Part shown: positions 22,837 to 30,862 of the stretch, piece by piece
Layout of the letters: every line of letters starts with the position of its first letter
Numbering within the stretch: the first letter of the stretch is position 1
Made by a program: the position numbers and the translations under genes
Origin: Paenibacillus sp. 598K
GTDB lineage: Bacteria; Bacillota; Bacilli; Paenibacillales; Paenibacillaceae
NCBI RefSeq assembly: GCF_003851045.1
Contig: NZ_BFBX01000057.1
Coordinates: forward strand, 73,048-111,297
Length of the DNA: 38,250 bases
Direction: 5' to 3'
Notes under the pieces: generated by a model
Seen by the model: the letters and a program-made list of their open reading frames with translations, nothing else
Told to the model about the DNA's origin: nothing
Databases searched by the model: none

Positions 22837-24915
22837 TCAGCATACCTGCGCGTCGTTAGGAGATTCTGGCCCGGCACTCTGACTCGGCAAGTTACCATCG
22901 ATCATCCGCAGCAGGGCTTGCTCCGGCGGCAGCGGCTTCCCGTAATAGTAGCCTTGCGCATTGTAGCATTGCAGCTCCTTGAGCAGACTGACCTGCTCGG
23001 AGGTCTCGACCCCTTCGGCGACGATCCGCAGGCCGAGCTGCTTGGCCATGCCCACGATCAGCTCGGCGATGGCACGATTATCCGAGTCGCTCGTCAGCTT
23101 GCTGATGAAGGAGCGATCGATCTTCAGACAACTGATCGGCAGACTGCTCAGATAGCTGAGCGAGCTGTAGCCGGTGCCAAAGTCGTCCATCGACACATGG
23201 ATGCCTGCCGCCTTCAGCCGGTTCAGCACCTCGATGACATGCTCTTCGTTGTGCATCATCGCGCTTTCCGTAATCTCAATCTCCAGTCCCTGTCGGTCGA
23301 TCCCGGCCTGGCCTGCGCTCTCGATGATGTACTCGTACACATCCGGCTGCATCAGATGAACCTGGGAGATGTTGATGGCAATCGGGATATGGAGAGAGGC
23401 GCTATCCTGCCATTGCCTCGACTGCTGGCACACCTCGTCGATGACCCATCGCTCCAGCGGAACGATGAGGCCGAGCTTCTCGGCCAGCGGGATAAACTGC
23501 AGCGGCGAGATGAGTCCATGCGTCGGATGATGCCAGCGGACAAGCGCTTCGAGACCGATCGTGCTGCCGTCGCGGATATCGATCTTCGGTTGGTAAAATA
23601 CGCGCAGCTCTCCCTTGTCGATCGCAGCGGCGAGATCCTGCTCCAGCATCAGCTCGCGCTGGCCGTTCTGGGAGCGCAGCTGGTCGTAAAACTGGTACTG
23701 CGCGCTGCCGTTTTCCTTGGCGGTATACATCGCGGCATCGGCGTGATGGAGCAGCGTGGAGGCGTCGACGCCTTCCTCCGGGCATCTGGCGATGCCTACC
23801 GATGCCGATAGTCTGACCAGATGCGGTCCCGCTTCGATGGGCGTCTGGAATTGTTCGACGATACGGTCGGCCAACTCGTGGATCTCCCGGTCCTCCTGCT
23901 TCCCCGACAGCAGCACCGTAAATTCATCGCCGCCCATCCGCGACAGCATCGCTTGCGGCGGCAGGCAGCTCCGCAGCTTGTCCGCTGCGATCCGCAGCAC
24001 TTTGTCCCCCGTAATATGACCCAACAGATCGTTGACCCGCTTGAACTTGTCCAGATCAATAAAAAACAGCGTCAGCGGCGCAGGAGCTGCCCCAACCGGA
24101 CGCATGAAGGTGTCTAGCGCCTCGTTGAAGGCGCGGCGATTCGGCAGGTCGGTAAGCTCGTCCCGGTAGGCAAGATTCCATACGGTGACGCCGTCGGTCT
24201 GGGCTTTGGAGACCGACAGGTCAGGCAACACATAGAGGACGGTCCCGACCAAGAGCAACAGTCCATAAGGCAGCAGATAGGCCTGATCGCTGCCCAGACG
24301 CTCCGCAGGCAGGAGCGAGATCGCGCATAGCAGCGGAATGGCGAAGAGAGCGGTCCCGGCAAGCGCGATGCCCGGCAGGATGACAGGCGTTCGTCGGCGC
24401 TCTTGTCGGTGTTGACGGATAAAGGCGAGCATCCGCAGCGTGGCAAAGCACAGGAGGAACACCAGCACGCAGGTAAGGAAAACAAGCTCCGGCTGCCAGC
24501 GCAACAGGTTGCGGAAGAGCAGCAGCAGATTGGCATAGTCGAACAGCAGGATGGTGATGGCAGCGATCAGACTCGCTCTTATGTATTGCAGCGTCCCGCC
24601 CCAAGGCAGGGAGATGAACCAGTAGCCCAAGTAGGAGGCGCCGTAGCAGCCGAGCAGGGTGAACAAGGCATGCCAGCCGTAGTGCGTCCATGCGATCGGC
24701 AGTCCGAGAGCGAGCGGTACAAGCATATGCGCAAGCGCAAAAGCCGTCGTACTGTGCAAGAGCGCCCGTTTGTTGAGCGCTGCAGCCATCCCCCCTTCGG
24801 AGAGCGGGGGCGTCGCCCATCCCCGATTAAACGATGCTACGCCCGCGATCCCTGCGGCCAAGGCTAAACCTAGCAACAACCAGTTCATATGTATTAGTTC
24901 ATGGAGCGCATTCAT
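22837..24915 (-). CDS. Membrane GGDEF-EAL protein, c-di-GMP turnover
   Basis: This 692-residue protein has an N-terminal membrane sensor of about seven segments (10-240), resembling an MHYT/MASE-type module but without a clear signature. The GGDEF domain has an intact GGDEF at 328-332. No RxxD inhibitory site is seen at the usual place (LRSCLPPQAMLSRMGGDEF). The EAL domain has Glu456 in GLEALVRW, ITESAMM, DDFGTGYSSL, KIDRSFI and AEGVET. Both domains therefore look capable of catalysis, so it may make and degrade c-di-GMP. The start at 24915 has AGGCGG; ATG 24888 is an alternative. Confidence 0.92.
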   Translation of the reverse strand: MNALHELIHMNWLLLGLALAAGIAGVASFNRGWATPPLSEGGMAAALNKRALLHSTTAFALAHMLVPLALGLPIAWTHYGWHALFTLLGCYGASYLGYWFISLPWGGTLQYIRASLIAAITILLFDYANLLLLFRNLLRWQPELVFLTCVLVFLLCFATLRMLAFIRQHRQERRRTPVILPGIALAGTALFAIPLLCAISLLPAERLGSDQAYLLPYGLLLLVGTVLYVLPDLSVSKAQTDGVTVWNLAYRDELTDLPNRRAFNEALDTFMRPVGAAPAPLTLFFIDLDKFKRVNDLLGHITGDKVLRIAADKLRSCLPPQAMLSRMGGDEFTVLLSGKQEDREIHELADRIVEQFQTPIEAGPHLVRLSASVGIARCPEEGVDASTLLHHADAAMYTAKENGSAQYQFYDQLRSQNGQRELMLEQDLAAAIDKGELRVFYQPKIDIRDGSTIGLEALVRWHHPTHGLISPLQFIPLAEKLGLIVPLERWVIDEVCQQSRQWQDSASLHIPIAINISQVHLMQPDVYEYIIESAGQAGIDRQGLEIEITESAMMHNEEHVIEVLNRLKAAGIHVSMDDFGTGYSSLSYLSSLPISCLKIDRSFISKLTSDSDNRAIAELIVGMAKQLGLRIVAEGVETSEQVSLLKELQCYNAQGYYYGKPLPPEQALLRMIDGNLPSQSAGPESPNDAQVC

Positions 24916-24986
24916 GACAGGTCCATCCGCCTCTTTCTGTGACTTATGTCCTTCATTACACCGATTAATAGGACTTTAAACTTGAA

Positions 24987-25328
24987 TTACATCGGACTGT
25001 AACGGGGAAAGAACATTAAATGGCCGAGAGTCTCAGTGCGCCCGAGAATCTGAATTTGATCGATGCCGACGATGGTGAACATGGCGGATTGGCCGTTGGC
25101 TACCCTCAGCGTGCTAACCAGCGTATCGTTACACAGGAACTGCAGACGGATGTCGCCCGTCTCCGAAGGCTGGCATGTGATAACCCCAGAGCCATAGACC
25201 AGCTCGTTGGAGGAGTAGACTGTGGTCGCTTGTTCGTCGCCGATGCGCCATTCGCATTCCAGGCAGTCTTGAGCAAAGGGGACGGGGTCCTGGCGGCATC
25301 CGCTGTTGTTATTGTTGTCTGGGACCAT
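24987..25328 (-). CDS. DUF3992 endospore-appendage (Ena-like) protein 1
   Basis: This 113-residue protein has the Ena core pattern: a flexible Asn-rich N-terminal connector with Cys11, Cys22 and Cys25, the strands VYSSNELVYGSGVITC and IRLQFLCNDTLVSTLRVANG, QSAMFTIVGIDQIQI, and the ending FFPRYSPM, comparable to the C-terminal I-T-P-R-Y of Bacillus cereus Ena1 subunits. In that family the N-terminal cysteines cross-link stacked beta-sandwich subunits into very stable spore fibres. AGAGGAG precedes the ATG at 25328. It is transcribed away from the second Ena-like gene across a 224-base gap. Confidence 0.65.
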   Translation of the reverse strand: MVPDNNNNSGCRQDPVPFAQDCLECEWRIGDEQATTVYSSNELVYGSGVITCQPSETGDIRLQFLCNDTLVSTLRVANGQSAMFTIVGIDQIQILGRTETLGHLMFFPRYSPM

Positions 25329-25552
25329 GCATGACTGCTCCTCTCATTGACAGATAACTGCCGCGATATCGATCGATACCATTCGTCTGTACGAAGGCGA
25401 TTGCCATGTACCTAGCATCAGTCTATTACAGGAGAGGGCAATAGCGCAGGGCAAATGACCAAATTGCGGAAAATATGCAAATGTCCAGTGCTTCGACCCT
25501 GTTGCACCCATAGGTATAAAGCAGAGGTATCCGACGAAACGGAGGGAGCGGC

Positions 25553-25972
25553 GTGGGCAAATGCAAGCGAAAAGGCCGTATCGTGCAGGCCAATAAACAG
25601 GTCAATATCGTCCAGATGTCTTGCCCGGGCTGCAAGTCGTGCTGCCGCAAAACAATCGTCCGCCGTCGCAGCAGAGCGCCCAGACGCTGTATGCTCGCCT
25701 CGGGGCGAATCTTCCAGCGCTGCGGGGAGGCGGCTCGCATCTACTATGAAGCGCCGGACGCGCCAGCCTCCGCAATCGTACGCATCGACAACGACACCCG
25801 CTGCACTATGGTCGTACGAATTGAGCAGCAGCGGGGCAGAGAGCTCGGCGGCACTGTCGAGCAAGGCCAGCAGGTTTCGTTTGCAGCTCCCTCGCTCATA
25901 CGCGTGAAGATCGAATGCCCCGGCAGCTCGGGAATCTGCAAGGGGTTCTATCGCATTCAGTTGCTGCGTTGA
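25553..25972 (+). CDS. DUF3992-like (Ena-like) protein 2, first gene of the Maf operon
   Basis: This 139-residue protein starts with GTG (GGAGGGAG upstream). The N-terminus is basic and Cys-rich (Cys4, 24, 27, 30, 31: SCPGCKSCC), then follows a single beta-sandwich-like domain: LASGRIFQRCG, IVRIDNDTRCTMVVRIEQ, GTVEQGQQVSF, SLIRVKIEC and the ending CKGFYRIQLLR. Strand order and the G-x-x-x-x-F-x-x-x turn match the other two Ena-like proteins, but it is more divergent, perhaps an adaptor or capping subunit like Ena1C. Three further genes ending in a Maf-type glycosyltransferase follow on the same strand with gaps of under 40 bases or overlaps. Confidence 0.5.
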   Translation: MGKCKRKGRIVQANKQVNIVQMSCPGCKSCCRKTIVRRRSRAPRRCMLASGRIFQRCGEAARIYYEAPDAPASAIVRIDNDTRCTMVVRIEQQRGRELGGTVEQGQQVSFAAPSLIRVKIECPGSSGICKGFYRIQLLR

Positions 25973-26006
25973 GGGCCAAACGATGAGTGGAGGAGGAGGA
26001 GGAGCG

Positions 26007-26270
26007 ATGTGTTCACCAGTCAACGACACGGATGCGCGCGTACGTCTGGAGCATGTCCTGGAGCTGTGGTATGTCTGGCTGTCTTCGCATCCCGCTGTAC
26101 TGTGCGGCGATCCGGAGCTGGCTCGGATAAACGAAGCGGCGCGGCAGTTACAGGAGACGGGGGACTTTATGGAGCGCAGTGCTCTCGCCAAGGCGCAATG
26201 GTTCCTGGAGAAGGGGGCGATCGGGATGCTAGAACGGATCAGGGAGGGCGCTTATGACCGATATGAATAG
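26007..26270 (+). CDS. Small helical protein in the Ena-Maf operon
   Basis: This 87-residue acidic protein is predicted mostly helical (VRLEHVLELWYVWLSSHP, ARINEAARQLQETGDFMERS). The start at 26007 follows GGAGGAGGAG; an earlier in-frame ATG at 25983 lacks a ribosome site and would read through the purine run. No family recognised. It overlaps the next gene by 17 bases. Its place between an appendage-like protein and a glycosyltransferase suggests an accessory factor such as a chaperone or adaptor, but this is only positional. Confidence 0.65.
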   Translation: MCSPVNDTDARVRLEHVLELWYVWLSSHPAVLCGDPELARINEAARQLQETGDFMERSALAKAQWFLEKGAIGMLERIREGAYDRYE

Positions 26271-26715
26271 CAATCCCCGCTCATATCTTGATTGTATCGA
26301 AGCTGGTTGTCAGGCATGGCAACGGGGCGATGACGAATCGGGGAGGCAGTGGCTGCAACGCGCCTGCCTGCTCTGGCTGGAGTCGCTGCGTGCGTCGGAG
26401 CCGTCGGCAACGGACGGCGACGGCATGCTCGTATCGCCCGCAGCGCTGCGGACGATGGAGCAGATCCTGCTGCAGCTGCAGCGGGAGGATATGGCGGCGG
26501 CCATCGACAAGCTGGCGTATGAGCTGCTGCCCGAGCTGCGCGCGCAGATGGCAGCGCAGGACGACAGCGGGGCGGCACGGCGCGGGCAGGAGGCGCATGA
26601 CACACAGGACGCGCAGGACGTCTGCAGCGGGACAGCGCCTTGTCTGGGCGTCGGCGAAGAGGAGGCGCAGCGGGGGAACGGGACGCGCGTCGCTAAGGGT
26701 GAGGGGCAGCGATGA
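26254..26715 (+). CDS. Helical protein with low-complexity tail in the Ena-Maf operon
   Basis: This is a 153-residue protein. The first 105 residues are helical, with repeat-like pieces (CIEAGCQAWQRGDDESGRQW; LQRACLLWLESLRASE; ALRTMEQILLQLQREDMAAA) reminiscent of a small TPR- or FliS-like bundle. From about 106 it becomes low complexity, rich in Ala, Gln, Asp, Gly and Arg. GGGAGG precedes the start, and the stop overlaps the ATG of the Maf-like gene (ATGA). Unknown family; translational coupling to the glycosyltransferase suggests joint function. Confidence 0.65.
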   Translation: MTDMNSNPRSYLDCIEAGCQAWQRGDDESGRQWLQRACLLWLESLRASEPSATDGDGMLVSPAALRTMEQILLQLQREDMAAAIDKLAYELLPELRAQMAAQDDSGAARRGQEAHDTQDAQDVCSGTAPCLGVGEEEAQRGNGTRVAKGEGQR

Positions 26716-28607
26716 CGTCCATACTCGAGATGAATCTGGCAGCGATGCCGGATGCGCTGCGGGAGCGGGTGCCTGCCCGGCAGACGCCGAGGGTGACGGT
26801 CAGCCGCAGCGAGTCCGGTCTGCCGACGGCAGAGCTGGTCTCGCCGAACGGCGGCGAGCGGGTACGGCTCTGCAGCGCTGTCGACCCGTGGACGGAAGCC
26901 GAGAGCTGGGCGACGACAGTGCAGATCGGCGATGCCCGGATCGGCTTCCTGTACGGCTGCGGATTTGGGTATGCGGCGCTCGCCTATGCGCGCAGGATGC
27001 CCGCAGAGCATGAGCTGTTCGTCTTCGAGCGGGACCCGGACGTATTCCTGGCGATGTTGTCCGCGATCGATCTGCGCGCCTTACTGAGCGATCGGAGAAT
27101 CCATTGGCTGGTAGGCGAGCCGACCGAGATGAAGCGTCAGCTCGCGGCCTTTATGAGCGGCGATTTTCTCGTTCGTTGCGCTATGATGTGCACTGTTTTT
27201 ACGCCTTGGGCGCATCGCAACGACCGGGCAACGTATCTCGCCTTGCACGAATCGCTGCATCAACTGCTCGCCCTGATGCTGCGCAGCGGCGGCAATTCGG
27301 TCCACGACACGCTGGTCGGTCTGTACAACACGATTGCCAATACAGCGCCTATCGCTGCTGCGGCTTCGCTGACCTCGCTCAAGGACGCGTATAAAGGCTG
27401 CCCCGCCTTCGTCATCGGCAACGGACCTTCGCTCGATGCCAATATCGAGCAGCTGCGGGCGGCGCAGGGCAAGGCGCTGCTGCTGACGGCAGAGTCGGCG
27501 CTGCAGCCCTGTCTGCGCCGGGGGATCGTCCCGGATGCCGTCTGCGTCACGGAGCGTACGCCCAATGTGTACCACATTCATTTCCGCGAGCATGAGCTGC
27601 CGCCAGATCTGGCGATGGTCGGACTGACGCTGGTCGACCCGCGCGTGCCGCCGCTCTTCGGCGATCGCTGGTTACCGGTGTTCCGCAGCGTCGAGACGTC
27701 GACGCGATGGGTGCGGCAAGCGCTTGGCGAGCAGAGCGCGCTGAACGGCGGCAGCTCCTCGGCCCATCTCGCCTTCGAGCTGGCGCTCTGGACGGGCGCC
27801 GATCCGATCGTCTTCGTCGGTATGGATCTTGCCTTCGGCGCGGACAGGATGACCCACAGCCGGATGTCCGATTATGCGGAGGGGCCGCTCGTGGAGCAAG
27901 TGAAGCAACTGCAGGCAGAGGAGACGATTACTGCGGCTGGGATCGATGGCCGTCCGGTGGAGACGACACGCCTCTGGCAGGAGTTCCGGCTCTGGCTGGA
28001 GCATCAGATCGGCTTGTACCCCGGGCGGCAGTTTATCGATGCGACCGAGGGCGGCGCCCGCATCGAGGGGACGGCGCTGGCGACACTGGCGATCGTGGTG
28101 GAACGCGGGTGCGAGGCCGCCCCGGAGTGCCCTCGACTGGCGGCGTTGCTGGCCGAGCTCGCAGAGGCGGCGCCTCCCGCCTTGGACGCTCCCCGGCTGT
28201 CGCTGCTCCGCGAACTCTCGGCGATACGCGGGCAGCTCCAGGCATGGCGACGCCAAGCGGAGCAGGAGCGGCGCAGTTGCCGGGTGATCCAGGCGGCGTG
28301 CGAGCTGCATAGTCGACATGAGGAGCTCCTCCTACCGCCCTTCATGGGCGACCTGGTCCGTCAGATGGATCGCGCTTACCTTCCGTTCACGACGGATGAG
28401 CGGTTGTCCGTCTACCTCAGTCCGGTTATCTACGCCTATCAGAAGCAGACCATGGAGCTTGGCCCGATCGACTCGCTGGCCCGGCTGGATCGGCTCGCCC
28501 GGACGCAGGAGGCGATGTTCGACATGCTCCGACGGCTCTGCGAGTCGCTGCTGGAGCAGTTCGAGGCACTTGCGGAGATGCTGGATCAGCCGCCGCAGCA
28601 TCGGTAG
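26712..28607 (+). CDS. Maf-type (DUF115) glycosyltransferase
   Basis: This 631-residue cytoplasmic protein has the DUF115/MptE-like core: FVIGNGPSLD (about 234-243; the G-N-G-P-S-L motif), LLLTAESALQPCLRRGIVPD, and DPIVFVGMDLAFG (about 362-374). N- and C-terminal regions (1-200 and 470-631) are the helical flanks seen in Maf proteins. Known Maf enzymes transfer pseudaminic or legionaminic acid from CMP to Ser/Thr of flagellin. There is no flagellar gene here; the gene is the fourth of an operon headed by an Ena-like gene and lies just before a nonulosonic-acid pathway. A spore-surface protein target is therefore inferred. Whether it is catalytically active is not proven. Confidence 0.88.
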   Translation: MTSILEMNLAAMPDALRERVPARQTPRVTVSRSESGLPTAELVSPNGGERVRLCSAVDPWTEAESWATTVQIGDARIGFLYGCGFGYAALAYARRMPAEHELFVFERDPDVFLAMLSAIDLRALLSDRRIHWLVGEPTEMKRQLAAFMSGDFLVRCAMMCTVFTPWAHRNDRATYLALHESLHQLLALMLRSGGNSVHDTLVGLYNTIANTAPIAAAASLTSLKDAYKGCPAFVIGNGPSLDANIEQLRAAQGKALLLTAESALQPCLRRGIVPDAVCVTERTPNVYHIHFREHELPPDLAMVGLTLVDPRVPPLFGDRWLPVFRSVETSTRWVRQALGEQSALNGGSSSAHLAFELALWTGADPIVFVGMDLAFGADRMTHSRMSDYAEGPLVEQVKQLQAEETITAAGIDGRPVETTRLWQEFRLWLEHQIGLYPGRQFIDATEGGARIEGTALATLAIVVERGCEAAPECPRLAALLAELAEAAPPALDAPRLSLLRELSAIRGQLQAWRRQAEQERRSCRVIQAACELHSRHEELLLPPFMGDLVRQMDRAYLPFTTDERLSVYLSPVIYAYQKQTMELGPIDSLARLDRLARTQEAMFDMLRRLCESLLEQFEALAEMLDQPPQHR

Positions 28608-28615
28608 CTGGGCGA

Positions 28616-28643
28616 ACCAGCCTGCATAAACGCACATATTGTG
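28616..28643 (+). promoter_or_regulatory. Possible sigma-K promoter before the third Ena-like gene
   Basis: AC (28616-28617) is followed after 17 bases by CATATTGTG (28635-28643), close to the sigma-K -10 pattern CATANNNTA; sigma-K promoters need only AC at -35. It lies about 80 bases upstream of the gene. The match is short and could be chance. Confidence 0.3.
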
Positions 28644-28724
28644 TATGACAGGCAGATACCCCAATTCTTTTATCTCCTCCTGACATAGATTGGAGAATAA
28701 CCCACGAAGGAGGAGATTGTTGAT

Positions 28725-29069
28725 ATGAGTTGCAATACGAATTCGTCCTGCTGCCAAAAGCCGATTGTCAGCGTATGCTTGCCCGATCAGACCTTTCCGG
28801 TCACTTCCACCACAGGAAGCACGCTTTTTGGTCCCAACCCTTCGCCGATCGCAGCCTCGGGCGTGATCAGCAATAACTCGACCAGCGCTGCTGCCCTGGA
28901 TGTTACTTTTTATCGGGGAGCCGCCGTCGTAGCTACGCTGTCGGGCATCGCTTCCGGGCAGAGCCGCGCATTTGCGGTGACCGGCTTTACGACGATCAGC
29001 GCCACGCCGACCATCTCCGCAGCCGTAGCCAATATATGCATGACCGAATTTTTCCGTCCGTCCATCTAA
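28725..29069 (+). CDS. DUF3992 endospore-appendage (Ena-like) protein 3
   Basis: This 114-residue protein is the clearest Ena subunit of the three. The N-terminal connector MSCNTNSSCC carries Cys3, Cys9, Cys10 and Cys18, followed by SGVISNNSTSAAALDVTFYR, VVATLSGIASGQSRAFAVTG, FTTISATPTIS and the ending ICMTEFFRPSI. AAGGAGG precedes ATG at 28725. The domain is Ser/Thr/Ala-rich. It probably polymerises into a spore fibre by disulfide links between connectors and neighbouring subunits, as known for B. cereus Ena. It lies 117 bases after the Maf gene and is followed by a hairpin, so it has its own unit or is the end of the Maf operon. Confidence 0.75.
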   Translation: MSCNTNSSCCQKPIVSVCLPDQTFPVTSTTGSTLFGPNPSPIAASGVISNNSTSAAALDVTFYRGAAVVATLSGIASGQSRAFAVTGFTTISATPTISAAVANICMTEFFRPSI

Positions 29070-29076
29070 TCTCGCG

Positions 29077-29112
29077 ACTGTCTCTGCCTGCCTGCTGCAG
29101 GCAGAGGACAGT
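29077..29112 (+). terminator. Strong hairpin after the third Ena-like gene
   Basis: ACTGTCTCTGCCTGC (29077-29091) pairs with GCAGGCAGAGGACAGT (29097-29112), a 15-bp stem with one bulge and a 5-base loop, 7 bases past the stop. There is no T-tract. It probably ends or processes the ena transcript before the sugar operon. Confidence 0.6.
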
Positions 29113-29183
29113 GTACTTAACGTCTCCCCCTACAGGCTCCGTCTAAGCGGGGCCCAGTCGTTAACTACGGAAGGAGCAGCAGG

Positions 29184-29906
29184 ATGCCCCTCGATGATCA
29201 AGCCGCGTATGATGTCCCTGTCGTGCTGATGGCTGGCGGCCTCGGCAGCCGGTTGCTGCCGCTGACTGAGACCTGTCCGAAGCCGCTCCTGCCAATCGGA
29301 GGCAAGCCGATCCTCGAGATCCTGCTCGAGACGCTGGTGCGCCAGTCGTTCCGGGAGTTCTACATCGCGGTCAATTACAAGCGAGAGATGATTGAGGCTC
29401 ACTGCGGCGACGGCAGCCGCTGGGGAGCCCGTGTCCATTATTTGCGCGAGAGTCGCCGTCTGGGGACGGCGGGGGCGCTGACGCTGCTGCCTCCAGACAT
29501 CGCCGCACCGTTGCTGGTGATCAATGCCGACTTGCTCACTGATCTGGACTGCCGGGCGATGATCAGCCATCATTGCAGGCGGGGCAGCGCAGCGACGATG
29601 GGGGTGCGTGAGCATCGAGTGAGCATACCGTATGGCGTCGTGGAGACAGAGGGGGAGGACTATCTGGCGCTCGTCGAGAAGCCTGTGCAGCCGCTGCTTG
29701 TCAATGCTGGCATCTATGTGCTGGAGCCATGGACGGTTAGGCAACTGCCGAAGGACAGGGAGATCGGCATGCCGGAGCTTTTCGAGCGGCTGCAGCGGCA
29801 AGGACGACGACTGACGGTATTCCCCGTGACCGGTCAATGGCTCGACATCGGAACGCCAGAATGCTATGCAGCAGCGAATCGAGAGTTCGGGGAGGTATTC
29901 ATGTGA
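29184..29906 (+). CDS. Sugar-1-phosphate nucleotidyltransferase (PtmE-like)
   Basis: This 240-residue protein has the nucleotidyltransferase signature LMAGGLGSRLLPLTE (about 13-27) followed by CPKPLLPIGGKP, GTAGAL, the metal-binding NADLLTDLD and VNAGIYVLE. In Campylobacter jejuni, PtmE converts GlcN-1-P to GDP-GlcN, the first dedicated step to legionaminic acid; neighbours here fit that role. Campylobacter PtmE carries CBS domains in front, which are absent here, so regulation must differ. It is the first gene of the plus-strand operon and its stop overlaps the next start. A general mannose- or glucose-1-P nucleotidyltransferase is the alternative. Confidence 0.88.
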   Translation: MPLDDQAAYDVPVVLMAGGLGSRLLPLTETCPKPLLPIGGKPILEILLETLVRQSFREFYIAVNYKREMIEAHCGDGSRWGARVHYLRESRRLGTAGALTLLPPDIAAPLLVINADLLTDLDCRAMISHHCRRGSAATMGVREHRVSIPYGVVETEGEDYLALVEKPVQPLLVNAGIYVLEPWTVRQLPKDREIGMPELFERLQRQGRRLTVFPVTGQWLDIGTPECYAAANREFGEVFM

Positions 29907-30862
29907 ATGCGCTTGTCATCGGATATGGTTCAATCGGTCGCCGCCACTGTCGGCTATTGTCGGAGCTGGGCTGCAGTGTCAGCGTGGTTAGCAGCCGTCC
30001 GCACCCCGGGTTGTCCGTGTATGCGACGATAGCAGAGGCGATGTATAGCGATTCCTGGGATTATGTCGTCGTGGCGAATCGGACGCACCAGCATTACGAG
30101 ACGCTGAAGACGCTGCGAGAGCGGGGCTATACGGGCGATGTTCTCGTGGAGAAGCCGCTTTTCGAGCGTCTGCGCTCGCTGCCGGCAGAGACGCTGTCGC
30201 GGGTATACGCCGGGTATAACCTGCGCTTCCACCCGGTGATTCGCCGCTTGCGGGGGCTGCTGCAGGGACAGCGGGTAATGTCGACGCAGGTGTATGCTGG
30301 TCAATATTTGCCGGGCTGGCGATCGGAGGATTATCGCTACGTCTATTCGGCGAGGCGGGAGGAGGGCGGCGGCGTGCTGCTCGATCTGAGCCATGAGCTC
30401 GATTATCTGCTCTGGCTGTTCGGTCCGTGGCATCAGCTCGCTGCCGCCGGCGGACGATACAGCAGGCTCGACATCGACAGCGACGATACCTACGCCTTGT
30501 TGATCCGGATGGCGGCCTGTCCGATCGTCACGCTGCAGCTCAACTATGTCGACCGTCAACGTCAGCGTCAGATCATCGTCAATACAGACGAGCATACGTA
30601 TACCGCCGATCTAATCGCGGGCACGCTGGCTATCGACGGAGAGGTCGAGCACCACCCGTCCGATCCGGATCATACGTATCGCGAGCAGCACTTGGCGCTG
30701 TTGCGCGGCGAACGAGGAGAGCTGTGCGGGACTGCGGAAGCTATCGACTGCCTGCATATGATCGAGCGCGCCGGTACGGCAGCCCGGAGCGGGAGGTGGG
30801 TCAGCAATGAGAAGGCTGTGTACGATCTGCGCGCGCGGCGGGTCCAAGGGGATTCCCCATAA
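29903..30862 (+). CDS. Gfo/Idh/MocA-family oxidoreductase
   Basis: This 319-residue protein has the NAD(P)-binding motif VIGYGSIGRRHC (about 5-16), VVVANRTHQHYE, the conserved EKP (VLVEKPLF), and the C-terminal domain with GGGVLLDLSHELDYL. GTG 29903 is chosen as start: GGGGAGG lies 8 bases upstream and the codon overlaps the previous stop. Oxidoreductases of this family are regular members of legionaminic-acid clusters, often beside PtmE, CMP-synthetase and an SDR. The exact reaction is unsettled. It overlaps the next gene by 56 bases in another frame. Confidence 0.88.
   Translation: MNALVIGYGSIGRRHCRLLSELGCSVSVVSSRPHPGLSVYATIAEAMYSDSWDYVVVANRTHQHYETLKTLRERGYTGDVLVEKPLFERLRSLPAETLSRVYAGYNLRFHPVIRRLRGLLQGQRVMSTQVYAGQYLPGWRSEDYRYVYSARREEGGGVLLDLSHELDYLLWLFGPWHQLAAAGGRYSRLDIDSDDTYALLIRMAACPIVTLQLNYVDRQRQRQIIVNTDEHTYTADLIAGTLAIDGEVEHHPSDPDHTYREQHLALLRGERGELCGTAEAIDCLHMIERAGTAARSGRWVSNEKAVYDLRARRVQGDSP

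Noticed and set aside
26712..28607. Archaeal-type 6-hydroxymethylpterin pyrophosphokinase (MptE)
   Set aside because: DUF115 includes MptE, but the length of 631 residues with both flanking regions and the nonulosonate context fit Maf, not the short MptE.
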